A stretch of 64,000 nucleotides of DNA from assembly GCA_900638155.1 (NCBI GenBank), contig LR134495.1, positions 62,001 through 126,000 of the forward strand. Direction: 5' to 3'. Both the position numbers and the translations under genes were made by a program. Shown piece after piece: positions 31,508 to 40,431 of this stretch; the first letter of the stretch is position 1; every line of letters begins with the position of its first letter. This DNA is from Mannheimia haemolytica. Lineage in GTDB: Bacteria; Pseudomonadota; Gammaproteobacteria; Enterobacterales; Pasteurellaceae. The notes under the pieces were generated by a model. That model searched no databases. It had not been told where the DNA came from and worked only from the letters and a program-made list of their open reading frames with translations.

Positions 31508-32359
31508 ATGAAACAGTATTTAGACTTATGTAACCGCATCGTTAGCGAAGGCAAATGGGTTGCAAATGAACGTACAGGCAAACACTGCCTCACAGTCATT
31601 AATGCTGACTTAACTTATGACGTAGAAAAAGGAGAATTTCCTTTAGTTACCACCCGCCGGAGCTATTGGAAAGCTGCGATTGCCGAGCTCTTAGGCTATA
31701 TTCGAGGCTATAGTAACGCTGCTGATTTCCGTAAATTAGGCACAAAATCCTGGGATGCAAATGCAAATGAAAATGCACAATGGCTAGCTAATCCCTATCG
31801 AAAAGGGGAAGATGATATGGGCTTGGTTTACGGCGCAGTAGGGCGTAATTTCCCGAAACCAGACGGTGGCTCAGTCGATTTATTGCGACAAATTGTGGAC
31901 GATTTGAAAAAAGGAATTGATAACCGTGGTGAAATTTATACCTTCTACCACCCAGGCGCTTTCCATATGGGCTGCTTACGCCCTTGTTTACACAGCCACC
32001 ATTTCTCTCTACTTGATGGCACGCTTTACCTGAATAGTACTCAGCGTTCGGCAGATGTACCGCTTGGGTTAAATTGGAATATGATTCAATGCTATACCTT
32101 TTTAGCTTTAATGGCTCAAATTACAGGGCATAAAGCAGGACAAGCGTTCCATAAAATTGTTAATGCTCATATTTATGAAGATCAACTAGAATTAATGCGA
32201 GATGTTCAGCTTAAGAGAGAACCACTCAATGCACCTAAATTAATCATTAATCCTGATATAAAATCCTTAGAAGATTTAGAAACTTGGGTGAGCTTAGATG
32301 ATTTCAAAGTTGAAGGTTATGAATACCACCCTGCCATTCAATATCCATTTTCAGTCTAA
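31508..32359 (+). CDS. thyA: Thymidylate synthase ThyA
   Basis: Converts dUMP to dTMP with methylenetetrahydrofolate. The 283-residue protein has [23 protein letters not shown], the catalytic Cys region [19 protein letters not shown] near 153-171, the dUMP-binding [17 protein letters not shown], and the C-terminal [10 protein letters not shown]. The active-site surroundings (LRPCLHSH) differ from the common LxPCHxxFQF form and match the slightly longer ThyA seen in Haemophilus-like bacteria. A GAGGTAA sequence precedes the ATG. Confidence 0.95.
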   Translation: MKQYLDLCNRIVSEGKWVANERTGKHCLTVINADLTYDVEKGEFPLVTTRRSYWKAAIAELLGYIRGYSNAADFRKLGTKSWDANANENAQWLANPYRKGEDDMGLVYGAVGRNFPKPDGGSVDLLRQIVDDLKKGIDNRGEIYTFYHPGAFHMGCLRPCLHSHHFSLLDGTLYLNSTQRSADVPLGLNWNMIQCYTFLALMAQITGHKAGQAFHKIVNAHIYEDQLELMRDVQLKREPLNAPKLIINPDIKSLEDLETWVSLDDFKVEGYEYHPAIQYPFSV

Positions 32360-32371
32360 CACCTCTAACAA

Positions 32372-32403
32372 AAAGAGCTAAACTTTGACCAGCTTAGCTC
32401 TTT
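32372..32403. terminator. Bidirectional terminator between thyA and kbp
   Basis: AAAGAGCTAA / TTAGCTCTTT hairpin with A-rich and T-rich flanks between the convergent genes. Confidence 0.8.
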
Positions 32404-32411
32404 CAATTTGA

Positions 32412-32855
32412 TTATAAACCTTTCGGGATACGAATTTTTTGCCCCGGGAAGATTTTATTTTCGTCTTTAATAACTTCTTTATTTGCTTCCACAATCGCTT
32501 TATATTTTGCACCGTTACCATAAGCTTTTGTGGCGATTTCCCACAAAGTATCCCCTTTTTGGATAACATAAAGCTCATCATCACTTGCAAGTTGCACGTT
32601 ATCAGGCAAGGTCACTTCATCAATATTTACCTCTGTGATACCAGCCACATTACCTGCCATCAATACCGCTTTCTCAACAGCTGCTGCGGTTGAAGCAATA
32701 CCTGAAATTTTCGCTACCCCGTTTTCAACCGTTACGTTTACATTTTCAACGCCCGGATTGTCTTCCGCCAAATGCTCTGTAACCGCTTTTGAAGCATCTT
32801 CTTCTTTATTAAATAATTTACGACCAATGTCGCCAACAAAATCAAATAAGCCCAT
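32412..32855 (-). CDS. kbp: Potassium-binding BON-LysM protein Kbp (YgaU)
   Basis: Small cytoplasmic protein that in E. coli binds K+ and is induced by osmotic stress. The 147-residue protein starts MGLFDFVGDIGRKLFN, has a BON domain (about 20-85; ENVNVTVENGVAKISGIAS and NVAGITEVNIDEV) and a C-terminal LysM domain (about 97-146; YVIQKGDTLWEIATKAYGN and FPGQKIRIPKGL). No signal peptide, as in the family. AAGGAAC lies upstream. Confidence 0.93.
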   Translation of the reverse strand: MGLFDFVGDIGRKLFNKEEDASKAVTEHLAEDNPGVENVNVTVENGVAKISGIASTAAAVEKAVLMAGNVAGITEVNIDEVTLPDNVQLASDDELYVIQKGDTLWEIATKAYGNGAKYKAIVEANKEVIKDENKIFPGQKIRIPKGL

Positions 32856-33093
32856 AGTAAGTTCCTTATAAAATAGCTAAATGAAGTGGATATTCTACAC
32901 AATTTCCAACTATTGAAATAGTGCATTGTTCTCTTAGAACGTCTAAAAGCTAATTAGTTCCTCAAGGCAACGCAACACAAGTGGTCATTTTTTCTCAATT
33001 TTTTGCAAAAACAAACGCTTAGATTTTATATTTTACTCATTTTCAGCTAGAATATTAAGTTTAAATATCTGATTGAATTTCTGGGAACATTCT

Positions 33094-33531
33094 GTGAAAC
33101 AAGTACAATTTTATCTATTAAGCCAAGCTGACTCAGTCGAGCTTTCCGCCGCTGAAATGCAAGCCTGCGAACTTGCGGCTCAAGCGTGGCGATTAGGTAA
33201 ACGGGTACTGATTGCATGCGAAACCGAGCAACAAGCGTTAAATATTGACGAAGCACTTTGGGCAAGAGATCCGGATTCGTTCGTGCCACACAATTTATCG
33301 GGCGAAATCACTACTTACCCAACGCCTATCGAAATTTCGTGGAAAGGCCAACGCAACGCCCAACGTCGGGATTTATTGATTTCGCTCCAAACCGAACTCC
33401 CCGAATTTATCGGCAGTTTTACCCAGATTATTGATTTCGTGCCGGTGGAAGAAACCTCCAAAGCACAGGCTCGGGAACGCTATAAACAATACCGCCAACT
33501 CGGTTGGCAACTGGAAACGATACAATGCTAA
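33094..33531 (+). CDS. holC: DNA polymerase III chi subunit HolC
   Basis: Chi links the clamp loader (through psi, HolD) to SSB. The 145-residue protein reads KQVQFYLLSQADSV, CELAAQAWRLGKRVLIACET, DEALWARDPDSFVPHNLSGE and RRDLLISLQTELPEF, all matching E. coli HolC. The start is a GTG at 33094; an in-frame TTG at 33073 would add seven unsupported residues. In E. coli holC is followed directly by valS; here 3.2 kb of other genes separate them. The next gene overlaps by 7 bases. Confidence 0.93.
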   Translation: MKQVQFYLLSQADSVELSAAEMQACELAAQAWRLGKRVLIACETEQQALNIDEALWARDPDSFVPHNLSGEITTYPTPIEISWKGQRNAQRRDLLISLQTELPEFIGSFTQIIDFVPVEETSKAQARERYKQYRQLGWQLETIQC

Positions 33532-33968
33532 AAAACCTCTCTTGGTACGCAAAACGCTTTGACGAACTCTCCACCCAAGAGCTGTTTGAGATTTACTACG
33601 CCCGCACTGCGGTTTTCATAGTAGAGCAAAATTGCCCCTATCAAGAAGTTGATCACAAAGACTTACAAGCGGTGCATTTCTTTGCAAAAAATGCAGAAAA
33701 TCTGACCGCTTACTGTCGTTTAATTCCAGCTGATGACAGTGTGCATATTGGCAGAGTGCTGGTGGTAAACCAATTTCGTGGCTCAGGTTTGGCAAAAGAA
33801 TTGGTACAAAAAGCTATAGCTTATTGTCGAGAGCATTTTCCTGCTCAACCCATTCACGCCCAAGCCCAAAGTTACCTGCAAGGGTTTTATGAAAGTTTTA
33901 GGTTTAAAGCGGTTTCAGCGGTGTATTTGGAAGATGGGATACCACATTTGGATATGGTGTTAGAATGA
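33525..33968 (+). CDS. elaA: ElaA-like GNAT acetyltransferase
   Basis: GNAT-fold N-acetyltransferase of the ElaA family; substrate unknown. The 147-residue protein has YYARTAVFIVEQNCPYQEVDHKD, AYCRLIPADDSVHIGRVLV, the acetyl-CoA loop FRGSGLAKELVQKAI and AQSYLQGFYESFRF, which align with E. coli ElaA along the whole length. I chose the ATG at 33525 (MLKNLSWYAKRFDEL), which overlaps the end of holC; the TTG at 33504 is less likely. Its own end overlaps the fic start, so holC-elaA-fic are coupled. Confidence 0.88.
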   Translation: MLKNLSWYAKRFDELSTQELFEIYYARTAVFIVEQNCPYQEVDHKDLQAVHFFAKNAENLTAYCRLIPADDSVHIGRVLVVNQFRGSGLAKELVQKAIAYCREHFPAQPIHAQAQSYLQGFYESFRFKAVSAVYLEDGIPHLDMVLE

Positions 33969-34705
33969 ATAAATTAGCTAAAATCGAACAATTAAAAACA
34001 GCACTTTCACAACGCCGTCCATTATCTGAAAGCGAAATTCAACGACTGCGGGAAGAGTTTATAATTGAAAGCAGCTATAATTCCAATGCGATTGAAGGCA
34101 ATACCATTACCTTGCGTGAAACCGTGCTTATTTTAAAAGAGGGAATGACCATTGCTGAAAAGCCGATTCGGGAGCATTTAGATATTATCGGTTTTAAAGA
34201 TGCGTTTAACTATATTTATGAATTAGTCACCAATAAAGAACCATTAAGCGAACGAGCGATTAAAAATATTCATTCGCTAGTGTTAATGAGCAATGCAGAA
34301 AGTCGTGGGATTTATCGCAAAATTCCGGTGCGGATTTTAGGGGCAGAAAATGAACCGACACCTCCTTATTTAATTGCCGAAGAAATGCAATCCTTGATTG
34401 AAAAATATCAACAAAAACTGGCTGCTCTGCATCCCATAGAGGCAATCAGTTGGCTGCATTTAGCCTTTGAAAGTATTCACCCTTTTATTGATGGAAACGG
34501 ACGAACAGGGCGATTGCTGATTAATTTTGAATTATTGAAACAAGGCTATTTACCTGTTGATATCAAATTTACCAATCGAGCCCAATATTACCAATGTTTT
34601 GATGATTTCCATAAAAATCAGCAAGATATAAGCAGTTTAGTTGAGTTGATTAGCCAATATGAAATTACAGAATTAGAACGATATTTGGCGATTTTGGAGA
34701 AATAA
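33965..34705 (+). CDS. Fic-domain protein with N-terminal inhibitory helix
   Basis: Fic proteins transfer AMP (or other nucleotide parts) from a nucleotide to a hydroxyl side chain of a target. The 246-residue protein has the complete active-site motif HPFIDGNGRTGR near residue 173. An inhibitory motif of the (S/T)xxxE(G/N) type, SNAIEG, lies at about 39-44 in NSNAIEGNTITLRETV, which places it in the class with an N-terminal intramolecular inhibitory helix. The ATG overlaps the elaA stop (GAATGAA). A 56-codon ORF starts 1 base after its stop. The target is unknown. Confidence 0.88.
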   Translation: MNKLAKIEQLKTALSQRRPLSESEIQRLREEFIIESSYNSNAIEGNTITLRETVLILKEGMTIAEKPIREHLDIIGFKDAFNYIYELVTNKEPLSERAIKNIHSLVLMSNAESRGIYRKIPVRILGAENEPTPPYLIAEEMQSLIEKYQQKLAALHPIEAISWLHLAFESIHPFIDGNGRTGRLLINFELLKQGYLPVDIKFTNRAQYYQCFDDFHKNQQDISSLVELISQYEITELERYLAILEK

Positions 34706-34706
34706 A

Positions 34707-34877
34707 ATGACCAAAATAGAACAGATAAAAGAACATCAACGCCAATTACAACTTCAATTTAAAGCGTGGATGGACGATAAGAAAAAACGTGAAGTGCTGA
34801 CGTTTATGCGACCGAATGGCAATATTGTGGAACATTATCCAAACGGTACTGAAAAAATTGTTAAATATGCAAAATAA
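34707..34877 (+). CDS. Small protein of 56 residues between fic and the zeta-like gene (antitoxin candidate)
   Basis: Reads MTKIEQIKEHQRQLQLQFKA, WMDDKKKREVLTFMRP, NGNIVEHYPNGTEKIVKYAK. It starts 1 base after the fic stop and overlaps the next gene by 11 bases, so it is tightly coupled to both. It is highly charged, with an N-terminal helix and a C-terminal beta hairpin (RPNGNIVEHYPNGTEKIVKY). Size and position are those of an antitoxin for the following zeta-type kinase; this is inference from context only. I know of no named function. Confidence 0.7.
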   Translation: MTKIEQIKEHQRQLQLQFKAWMDDKKKREVLTFMRPNGNIVEHYPNGTEKIVKYAK

Positions 34878-35460
34878 TTTAGCAATTTTCTACTGTGGCA
34901 CAAACGGAGCGGGTAAAACTACATTACGAGGATTTAACAAAGATACCGTACAGATTGTAATTGACTCCGATCATATTGCAATGGAAATCAACCCACAAAA
35001 TCCACGATTAGCGGATTTAGAAGCTGGCAGAAAAGCGATTGAATTATTCAAATTTGCACTGAAAAATCAGATTTCTTTTTCAATGGAATCTACGCTATCA
35101 GGCAAATCCATTTTAAATCGAATGAAACAGGCAAAAGAGAAAGGTTTTTCTCTTCGTTTAAATTATATCGGTGTAAATGATCCTGATATTAATGTAAGAC
35201 GTGTTAAAGCTAGAGTAAAAGCGGGTGGGCATTTTATTGATGAACAAACAATCCGCCAACGGTTTAACATGAGCCGAAAAAATTTAATTACCGCACTTTC
35301 ATTTTGCGATGAAGTGTTAATTTACGACAACTCTGCTGAAATACCCGAAGTGGTTTTTCATATTGAGAATAACCAAATCACGCAAATTGCGAATAATTTA
35401 GTAGGTTGGTGTGAAAATTTGCGTGATGAATTGGTAGGATTAGGGTTTAAGATCACCTAG
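34867..35460 (+). CDS. Zeta-toxin-like P-loop kinase
   Basis: A 197-residue P-loop NTPase starting MQNNLAIFYCGTNGAGKTTL, with Walker A GTNGAGKTT at about 11-19, DSDHIAMEINPQNPRLAD, SFSMESTLSGKSILNRMKQA and an Arg-rich stretch NVRRVKARVKAGGHFI followed by RQRFNMSRKNL. This layout is that of the zeta-toxin / predicted ABC-type ATPase family (COG4185); zeta toxins phosphorylate UDP-N-acetylglucosamine, but I cannot tell whether this one does. I chose the ATG at 34867, which overlaps the small ORF. The stop TAG lies inside the left palindrome of repeat C1. Confidence 0.82.
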   Translation: MQNNLAIFYCGTNGAGKTTLRGFNKDTVQIVIDSDHIAMEINPQNPRLADLEAGRKAIELFKFALKNQISFSMESTLSGKSILNRMKQAKEKGFSLRLNYIGVNDPDINVRRVKARVKAGGHFIDEQTIRQRFNMSRKNLITALSFCDEVLIYDNSAEIPEVVFHIENNQITQIANNLVGWCENLRDELVGLGFKIT

Positions 35461-35567
35461 CACGAGCCGTGCTAGGCTCGATAATCCTAGCTCCTTCGGA
35501 GCTTAGAAAAGAATAAAGAGCCGCAGAGTGGCTCGGCTATGTTTAACCCCACACGGCTCGTGTGGGG
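35456..35567 (+). repeat. C-family structured repeat C1
   Basis: Left palindrome with arms CCTAGCACG and CGTGCTAGG around AGC (35456-35476), linker TAATCC, small hairpin AGCTCC-ttc-GGAGCT, small hairpin GAGCC-gcagagt-GGCTC, linker TATGTTTAAC, right palindrome with arms CCCCACACG and CGTGTGGGG around GCT (35547-35567). The stop codon of the zeta-like gene is in the first arm. Other copies: 35868-35973, 53179-53290 and around 56527-56625. Confidence 0.8.
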
Positions 35568-35569
35568 TT

Positions 35570-35627
35570 GCAAGCGGTCGGGTTTAGGTAAAATTTTGCA
35601 AAAAATTACTCAAAACAGACCGCTTGT
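35570..35627. terminator. Inverted uptake-signal pair after C1
   Basis: GCAAGCGGTC and GACCGCTTGT frame AT-rich sequence containing AAAATTTTGCAAAAA. A degenerate copy of the same pair follows repeat C2 at 35975-36021 (AAGCAGTC and GATCACTT). Confidence 0.55.
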
Positions 35628-35642
35628 AAAATATCAAACGAT

Positions 35643-35697
35643 AGCACTCGCCTCTGACGGGGGCTTAAATAAATAGGCACTCGTCGGAGACGAGCGC
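35643..35697. repeat. Short palindromic sequence between the two zeta-related units
   Basis: GCACTCGCCTCTGACGGG is followed by GCACTCGTC-gga-GACGAGCGC. The second part is a clear hairpin; the first looks like a diverged copy of the same word. I see no gene in this stretch, and the whole 35461-36119 gap holds only repeats and a gene fragment. Confidence 0.45.
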
Positions 35698-35710
35698 CAT
35701 CGGGGCGATT

Positions 35711-35872
35711 TTTATCAATGATGAAACACTGATTTATGATAATTCAGAAACCAAGCCGAATTTGATTTTGCAGATTGCGGATAAGAAAGTGATAAAAATC
35801 TCAGAAAAAATACCGAATTGGTGTAATCAGCTTTGTGATGAATTAGTGGAATTAGGTTTCGGAATTTCCTAG
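35711..35872 (+). pseudogene. Fragment of a second zeta-like gene (3'-end only)
   Basis: The frame from 35711 reads FINDETLIYDNSETKPN, LILQIADKKVIKISEK, IPNWCNQLCDELVELGFGIS and stop. It aligns without gaps to the C-terminus of the complete zeta-like protein (VLIYDNSAEIPEVVFHIENN, NLVGWCENLRDELVGLGFKIT). There is no start codon and no Walker motif upstream. The stop TAG again lies inside the first arm of a C repeat. At protein level the two ends differ at about half of the positions, so this is the remnant of a diverged paralogue rather than a fresh duplication. Confidence 0.82.
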
Positions 35873-35973
35873 CACGAGCAGTGCTAGGCTCTATAATCCT
35901 AGCTCCTTTGGAGCTGTAACTTAGAGCTACAAAGTGGCTCGGCTATGCGTAACCCCACACGGCTCGTGTGGGG
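35868..35973 (+). repeat. C-family structured repeat C2
   Basis: Left palindrome with arms CCTAGCACG and AGTGCTAGG around AGC, linker TAATCC, hairpin AGCTCC-ttt-GGAGCT, hairpin GAGCT-acaaagt-GGCTC, linker TATGCGTAAC, right palindrome with arms CCCCACACG and CGTGTGGGG around GCT. Nearly the same as C1 and placed in the same way after a zeta 3'-end. Confidence 0.8.
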
Positions 35974-36119
35974 TTGCAAGCAGTCAAATTTCCGCAAAAT
36001 TTTGCAAAAACAGATCACTTGCATAGTACAAAGATAGAACCCTTCTTTAACGTTTAAAGAGTATTATCGGAGATATATTTTCTACATTTAACTAAACACA
36101 AAATTAGTAAGGAATAAAA

Positions 36120-36725
36120 ATGCTTTCAACACAAACAATATTTACGTTATTTATTATTTTACTTATACTATTCATTTTATTTTCTTTTCAAAATTATATT
36201 CCTTTTGTTTTTAACTATAAAAAGCAAAGAGATTCAAGAATAGATTATAATATAGATATGTTTATAAAAGAATTAGAAAAAATTTTCGTAGATAATAGAA
36301 CAGGACAAAGATACTTTAGGATATATTTTTATCAGTGGGAAGTTAATAAAAAGGCTTTTTTGGATAATTTCTTTTATCGAAGAATGATTATTGGTGATGA
36401 TATCGTAACTAACATTGAGACATATTCTACAAATAACAAGTTTTTGTCTGAATTTAGAATATATCATAAATTCCTTGATAAAGCAGAAGCTAAATATATT
36501 TTAATTGAAAATTTAGAGAAATTAACATTTGATATAAACCAGATAGAGAAAAATAATATTATTTATATTGAGAATGCAATCAAAGATATAGAACAAGGTC
36601 AATTAACAAAAGAAAAACGTCATGAGTTAATTACATTTTTAGAGAAAATAACAAATTTACCTGCTAATTTAGCAACATTAATTCCAACAATTATTCAAAT
36701 TATAAAATTTTTATTTGGTAGATAA
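36120..36725 (+). CDS. AT-rich orphan membrane-anchored protein
   Basis: I do not recognise this 201-residue protein. It has a strongly hydrophobic N-terminal helix (residues 6-24, [18 protein letters not shown]), a charged helical cytoplasmic or periplasmic region ([22 protein letters not shown]), and a C-terminal hydrophobic segment ([16 protein letters not shown]). The DNA is far more AT-rich than its neighbours, with many AGA/ATA/TTA codons, which suggests recent transfer. AAGGAATAAAA precedes the ATG. It lies directly upstream of valS, in the region inserted between holC and valS. Confidence 0.7.
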   Translation: MLSTQTIFTLFIILLILFILFSFQNYIPFVFNYKKQRDSRIDYNIDMFIKELEKIFVDNRTGQRYFRIYFYQWEVNKKAFLDNFFYRRMIIGDDIVTNIETYSTNNKFLSEFRIYHKFLDKAEAKYILIENLEKLTFDINQIEKNNIIYIENAIKDIEQGQLTKEKRHELITFLEKITNLPANLATLIPTIIQIIKFLFGR

Positions 36726-36769
36726 TTAATAATATCCCCCTTTTTAGTATGATAGATAAAGAGACACTT

Positions 36770-39634
36770 ATGACCCAAAACTTCACAATGGAAGACCGTT
36801 TTAACCCTTCCGCCGTAGAGCAAGCGCTCTACCAACACTGGGAATCGCAAGGCTACTTTAAGCCGAGCGAAGATATTAATGCACCGAGCTACTGTATCGC
36901 TATTCCACCGCCGAATGTGACGGGGAGTTTGCATATGGGGCATGCTTTCCAACAGACCTTAATGGATACAATGATCCGCTTTCACCGTATGGAGGGGCAT
37001 AATACCCTGTGGCAGTCGGGGACTGACCACGCCGGGATTGCCACTCAGATGGTGGTGGAGCGTAAAATCGCAGCGGAAGAGGGCAAAACCCGCCACGATT
37101 ATGGACGTGAAGCCTTTATCAACAAAATCTGGGATTGGAAAGCCTATTCGGACGGCACAATCAGCCAGCAAATGCGCCGCTTAGGCAACTCGATTGACTG
37201 GGATCGTGAGCGTTTTACAATGGACGAAGGTTTGTCGAATGCGGTGAAAGAGGTGTTCGTTCGCTTGCACGAAGAAGGCTTGATTTACCGTGGTAAACGC
37301 CTTGTAAACTGGGATCCGAAACTGCACACTGCGATTTCTGACTTAGAAGTGGAAAACAAAGAGAGCAAAGGTTCGCTGTGGCATTTCCGCTATCCGCTTG
37401 CCAACGGTGCGAAAACCGCTGACGGCTTAGATTACTTAGTGGTGGCAACGACTCGTCCTGAAACGATGTTGGGCGATACTGCGGTGGCGGTTCACCCTGA
37501 AGATGAGCGTTATCAAGCCTTGATTGGTAAGAGCGTAATCCTACCGCTTGCCAACCGTGAAATCCCGATTATTGCCGATGAGTATGTGGATCGTGAGTTC
37601 GGTACGGGCGTGGTGAAAATCACCCCAGCCCACGATTTCAACGACTATGAAGTGGGCAAACGCCATGGTTTGCCGATGGTGAATGTGATGACGCTGAACG
37701 CCGATATTCGTAATGAGGCGGAAATTATCGGCACAGACGGCAAACCGCTTGCCGACTATGCTGCGCCAATTCCTGCCGAGTATCAAGGCTTAGAGCGTTT
37801 TGCGGCTCGTAAGAAAATTGTGGCAGATTTTGAAGCTCTTGGTCTGTTAGATCAAATCAAACCGCACGACTTAAAAGTGCCGTATGGCGACCGTGGTGGT
37901 GTGCCGATTGAGCCGATGCTGACCGACCAATGGTATGTGAGCGTCAAACCTTTGGCGGAAGTGGCAACCAAAGCGGTAGAAGACGGCGAAATCCAATTCG
38001 TACCGAAACAGTATGAAAACCTGTATTTCTCTTGGATGCGTGATATTCAAGACTGGTGTATCTCTCGCCAATTATGGTGGGGTCACCGAATTCCGGCGTG
38101 GTATGACGAAGCGGGCAATGTGTATGTGGCACGTTCTGAGGAAGAAGTGCGGTCGAAATATAGCTTAAATGCTGATGTGGCGTTAAAACAAGATGAAGAC
38201 GTGCTAGATACTTGGTTCTCATCAGGCTTATGGACGTTCTCAACCTTAGGCTGGCCAGAGCAAACCAAAGAATTGAAAATGTTCCACCCGACTGATGTGC
38301 TGATTACCGGTTTTGACATCATCTTCTTCTGGGTGGCTCGTATGATTATGTTCACGATGCACTTCATCAAAGATGAAAACGGCAAACCGCAAGTGCCGTT
38401 CAAAACTGTGTATGTAACGGGCTTGATCCGTGATGAGCAAGGGCAGAAAATGTCGAAATCGAAAGGGAATGTATTAGACCCGATTGATATGATTGACGGT
38501 ATTTCCCTTGATGATCTGCTCGAAAAACGCACCGGTAATATGATGCAGCCGCAACTGGCGGAAAAAATTGCTAAGGCAACCCGTAAAGAATTTGCCGAAG
38601 GGATTGTGGCACACGGCACAGACGCTCTGCGTTTCACCCTCACCGCCCTTGCCAGCAACGGGCGTGATATCAACTGGGATATGAAACGCTTAGAGGGCTA
38701 CCGCAACTTCTGCAACAAACTGTGGAATGCCAGCCGTTATGTGCTAACTAACGACAAGTTAGATTTAAGCGAAGGTGAAGTGGAATTTAGTCTAGCGGAT
38801 CGTTGGATTGAAAGCCAATTCAACCGCACGGTGGAAACTTTCCGCACAGCACTCAGCCAATACCGTTTCGACTTAGTGGCAAATGCGATCTACGAATTTA
38901 CTTGGGATCAATTCTGCGACTGGTATTTAGAGCTGACCAAACCTATTTTCTTCAAAGGCACAGACGCCCAACGTCGTGGGGCAAGTCGCACGCTGGTAAA
39001 TGTATTGGAAAAACTCCTACGTTTAATCCACCCGGTAATGCCGTTCATCACCGAAGAAATCTGGCAGAAAGTGAAAGGCTTTGTGGGCATTGAAGCGGAT
39101 ACCATTATGTTGCAAAAATTCCCGCAATTTGACCCGCTTGCGATTGATGAAACCGCCGAAAGTCAAATCAACTTTATCAAAGAGGTGATTGTAGCGGTGC
39201 GTAACATTCGTGCGGAAAGCAACATCGCACCAAGCAAAGGCTTAGATTTAATCGCTCGTAATTTCTCTGCGGACGAAGTCTCTATTCTCAACGCTAACGA
39301 AGTGTTGCTCAAATCGATGGCAAAACTGGATAGCGTGAAAGTGCTTGAAAATGGTGAAAATGCACCGCTATCGGTAGCGAAACTGGTAGCAAATGGTGAG
39401 ATCTTGATCCCAATGGCGGGCTTTATCAACAAAGAAGCTGAGCTGGCACGCCTAACCAAAGAGATGGATAAACTTAAAGGTGAAGTGGCACGCATTGAAG
39501 GCAAACTTTCAAACGAAGCCTTTGTGGCAAAAGCCCCAGAGCAAGTCATCGCCAAAGAGCGTGAAAAAATGCAAGAGTACCTGAGTGGATTAGAGAAATT
39601 GCAGGTGCAGTATCAAGAAATTGAAGCACTATAA
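36770..39634 (+). CDS. valS: Valyl-tRNA synthetase ValS
   Basis: Class I aminoacyl-tRNA synthetase charging tRNA-Val, with editing of misactivated Thr. The 954-residue protein has the HIGH-type motif [15 protein letters not shown] near residue 45, the editing domain ([18 protein letters not shown]), the [18 protein letters not shown] stretch, [12 protein letters not shown] near 560, and the C-terminal coiled-coil arm ([20 protein letters not shown]). The ATG at 36770 has AAAGAGA upstream; an in-frame ATG at 36749 adds seven residues with no family match. Confidence 0.97.
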   Translation: MTQNFTMEDRFNPSAVEQALYQHWESQGYFKPSEDINAPSYCIAIPPPNVTGSLHMGHAFQQTLMDTMIRFHRMEGHNTLWQSGTDHAGIATQMVVERKIAAEEGKTRHDYGREAFINKIWDWKAYSDGTISQQMRRLGNSIDWDRERFTMDEGLSNAVKEVFVRLHEEGLIYRGKRLVNWDPKLHTAISDLEVENKESKGSLWHFRYPLANGAKTADGLDYLVVATTRPETMLGDTAVAVHPEDERYQALIGKSVILPLANREIPIIADEYVDREFGTGVVKITPAHDFNDYEVGKRHGLPMVNVMTLNADIRNEAEIIGTDGKPLADYAAPIPAEYQGLERFAARKKIVADFEALGLLDQIKPHDLKVPYGDRGGVPIEPMLTDQWYVSVKPLAEVATKAVEDGEIQFVPKQYENLYFSWMRDIQDWCISRQLWWGHRIPAWYDEAGNVYVARSEEEVRSKYSLNADVALKQDEDVLDTWFSSGLWTFSTLGWPEQTKELKMFHPTDVLITGFDIIFFWVARMIMFTMHFIKDENGKPQVPFKTVYVTGLIRDEQGQKMSKSKGNVLDPIDMIDGISLDDLLEKRTGNMMQPQLAEKIAKATRKEFAEGIVAHGTDALRFTLTALASNGRDINWDMKRLEGYRNFCNKLWNASRYVLTNDKLDLSEGEVEFSLADRWIESQFNRTVETFRTALSQYRFDLVANAIYEFTWDQFCDWYLELTKPIFFKGTDAQRRGASRTLVNVLEKLLRLIHPVMPFITEEIWQKVKGFVGIEADTIMLQKFPQFDPLAIDETAESQINFIKEVIVAVRNIRAESNIAPSKGLDLIARNFSADEVSILNANEVLLKSMAKLDSVKVLENGENAPLSVAKLVANGEILIPMAGFINKEAELARLTKEMDKLKGEVARIEGKLSNEAFVAKAPEQVIAKEREKMQEYLSGLEKLQVQYQEIEAL

Positions 39635-39640
39635 TTGAAC

Positions 39641-39687
39641 ACAAGCGGTCAGAATTTGTAAATTTTTTGCTAATTCAGACCGCTTGC
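39641..39687. terminator. Inverted uptake-signal pair between valS and the SGNH gene
   Basis: ACAAGCGGTC and GACCGCTTGC face each other between two convergent genes; together with the AATTTGTAAATTTTTTGC stretch they form a hairpin likely to end transcription on both sides. Confidence 0.65.
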
Positions 39688-39703
39688 TTATTGAAGCTTT
39701 TCA

Positions 39704-40297
39704 TTATAAATGTTTGGTTAAAATCGCCTCTAAGCGGTCATACCCTGCTTGAGTGAAATGTAGCCCATCGTGGCATAAGGTTAAATCTAAATTCCCTCCT
39801 TCATCAGCAAAATATTCCCACGTTTTTACATAAGTCAAATCAGCCGGGATATTTGCTTCAAAATACGCATTGAGTTCTTTAATTACCGCATTATTAGTGG
39901 TGGTAATATTATTAACCGGCGTGGCTTCCAATAGAAAAAATTTAGCATTCGGGTTAATTTTACGAAGGGAAGTCACAATTTCTCCAATCCACTCAAGAAC
40001 TTGTTTTGGTGAGTAATCAGGCTCTTTCACAATGTCATTAACGCCTAGAAAAATAAATACATTATCGCCAACGTGTTGAATTCGCTCTTGTCGGGTAATC
40101 ACATCTAAATATTGGCGGGTGCTAGTGCCTGATAAGCCCAAATTGGCAACGGTTTTTCCTGCTAAATTCGGCGTGCCGTTTTCCATATCTCCCCACATAT
40201 CAAACAGGGAATGCCCAACGAGGGAAATATCTGCTTGCTTTTCAAATTCTGATTTTTTGGCTTGGTAGCGATTAAAAATATCTTGATCGGTAAGCAT
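39704..40297 (-). CDS. SGNH/GDSL-type hydrolase
   Basis: A 197-residue esterase-like protein without signal peptide. Block I is SLVGHSLFDMWGD (catalytic Ser near residue 29, GHSL in place of GDSL). Block II has NLGLSGTSTRQ, block III FIFLGVNDIV, and block V LCHDGLHFTQAGYDRLE supplies the catalytic Asp and His. All four SGNH residues are therefore present. The substrate is unknown; platelet-activating-factor acetylhydrolase-like and acyl-sugar esterases look similar. AAGGAGAACC precedes the ATG. Confidence 0.88.
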   Translation of the reverse strand: MLTDQDIFNRYQAKKSEFEKQADISLVGHSLFDMWGDMENGTPNLAGKTVANLGLSGTSTRQYLDVITRQERIQHVGDNVFIFLGVNDIVKEPDYSPKQVLEWIGEIVTSLRKINPNAKFFLLEATPVNNITTTNNAVIKELNAYFEANIPADLTYVKTWEYFADEGGNLDLTLCHDGLHFTQAGYDRLEAILTKHL

Positions 40298-40391
40298 AGG
40301 TTCTCCTTAAATATAAATGAAAAATCGCTCCATTATTATACAAACTTGTAAACATTCACTCCAAGATATTTTGAAGAAAAATCCTATAAAA

Positions 40392-40420
40392 AAGCCACTT
40401 AATATCCGATTAAGTGGCTT
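40392..40420 (-). terminator. Terminator after gnd
   Basis: AAGCCACTTAA / TTAAGTGGCTT hairpin, followed on the minus strand by TTTTTTATAGG. Confidence 0.85.
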
Positions 40421-40431
40421 AAAAAGATTAA

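Noticed and set aside
38083..38673. 196-residue minus-strand frame opposite valS
   Set aside because: It is a shadow of valS, with no start signal or family match.
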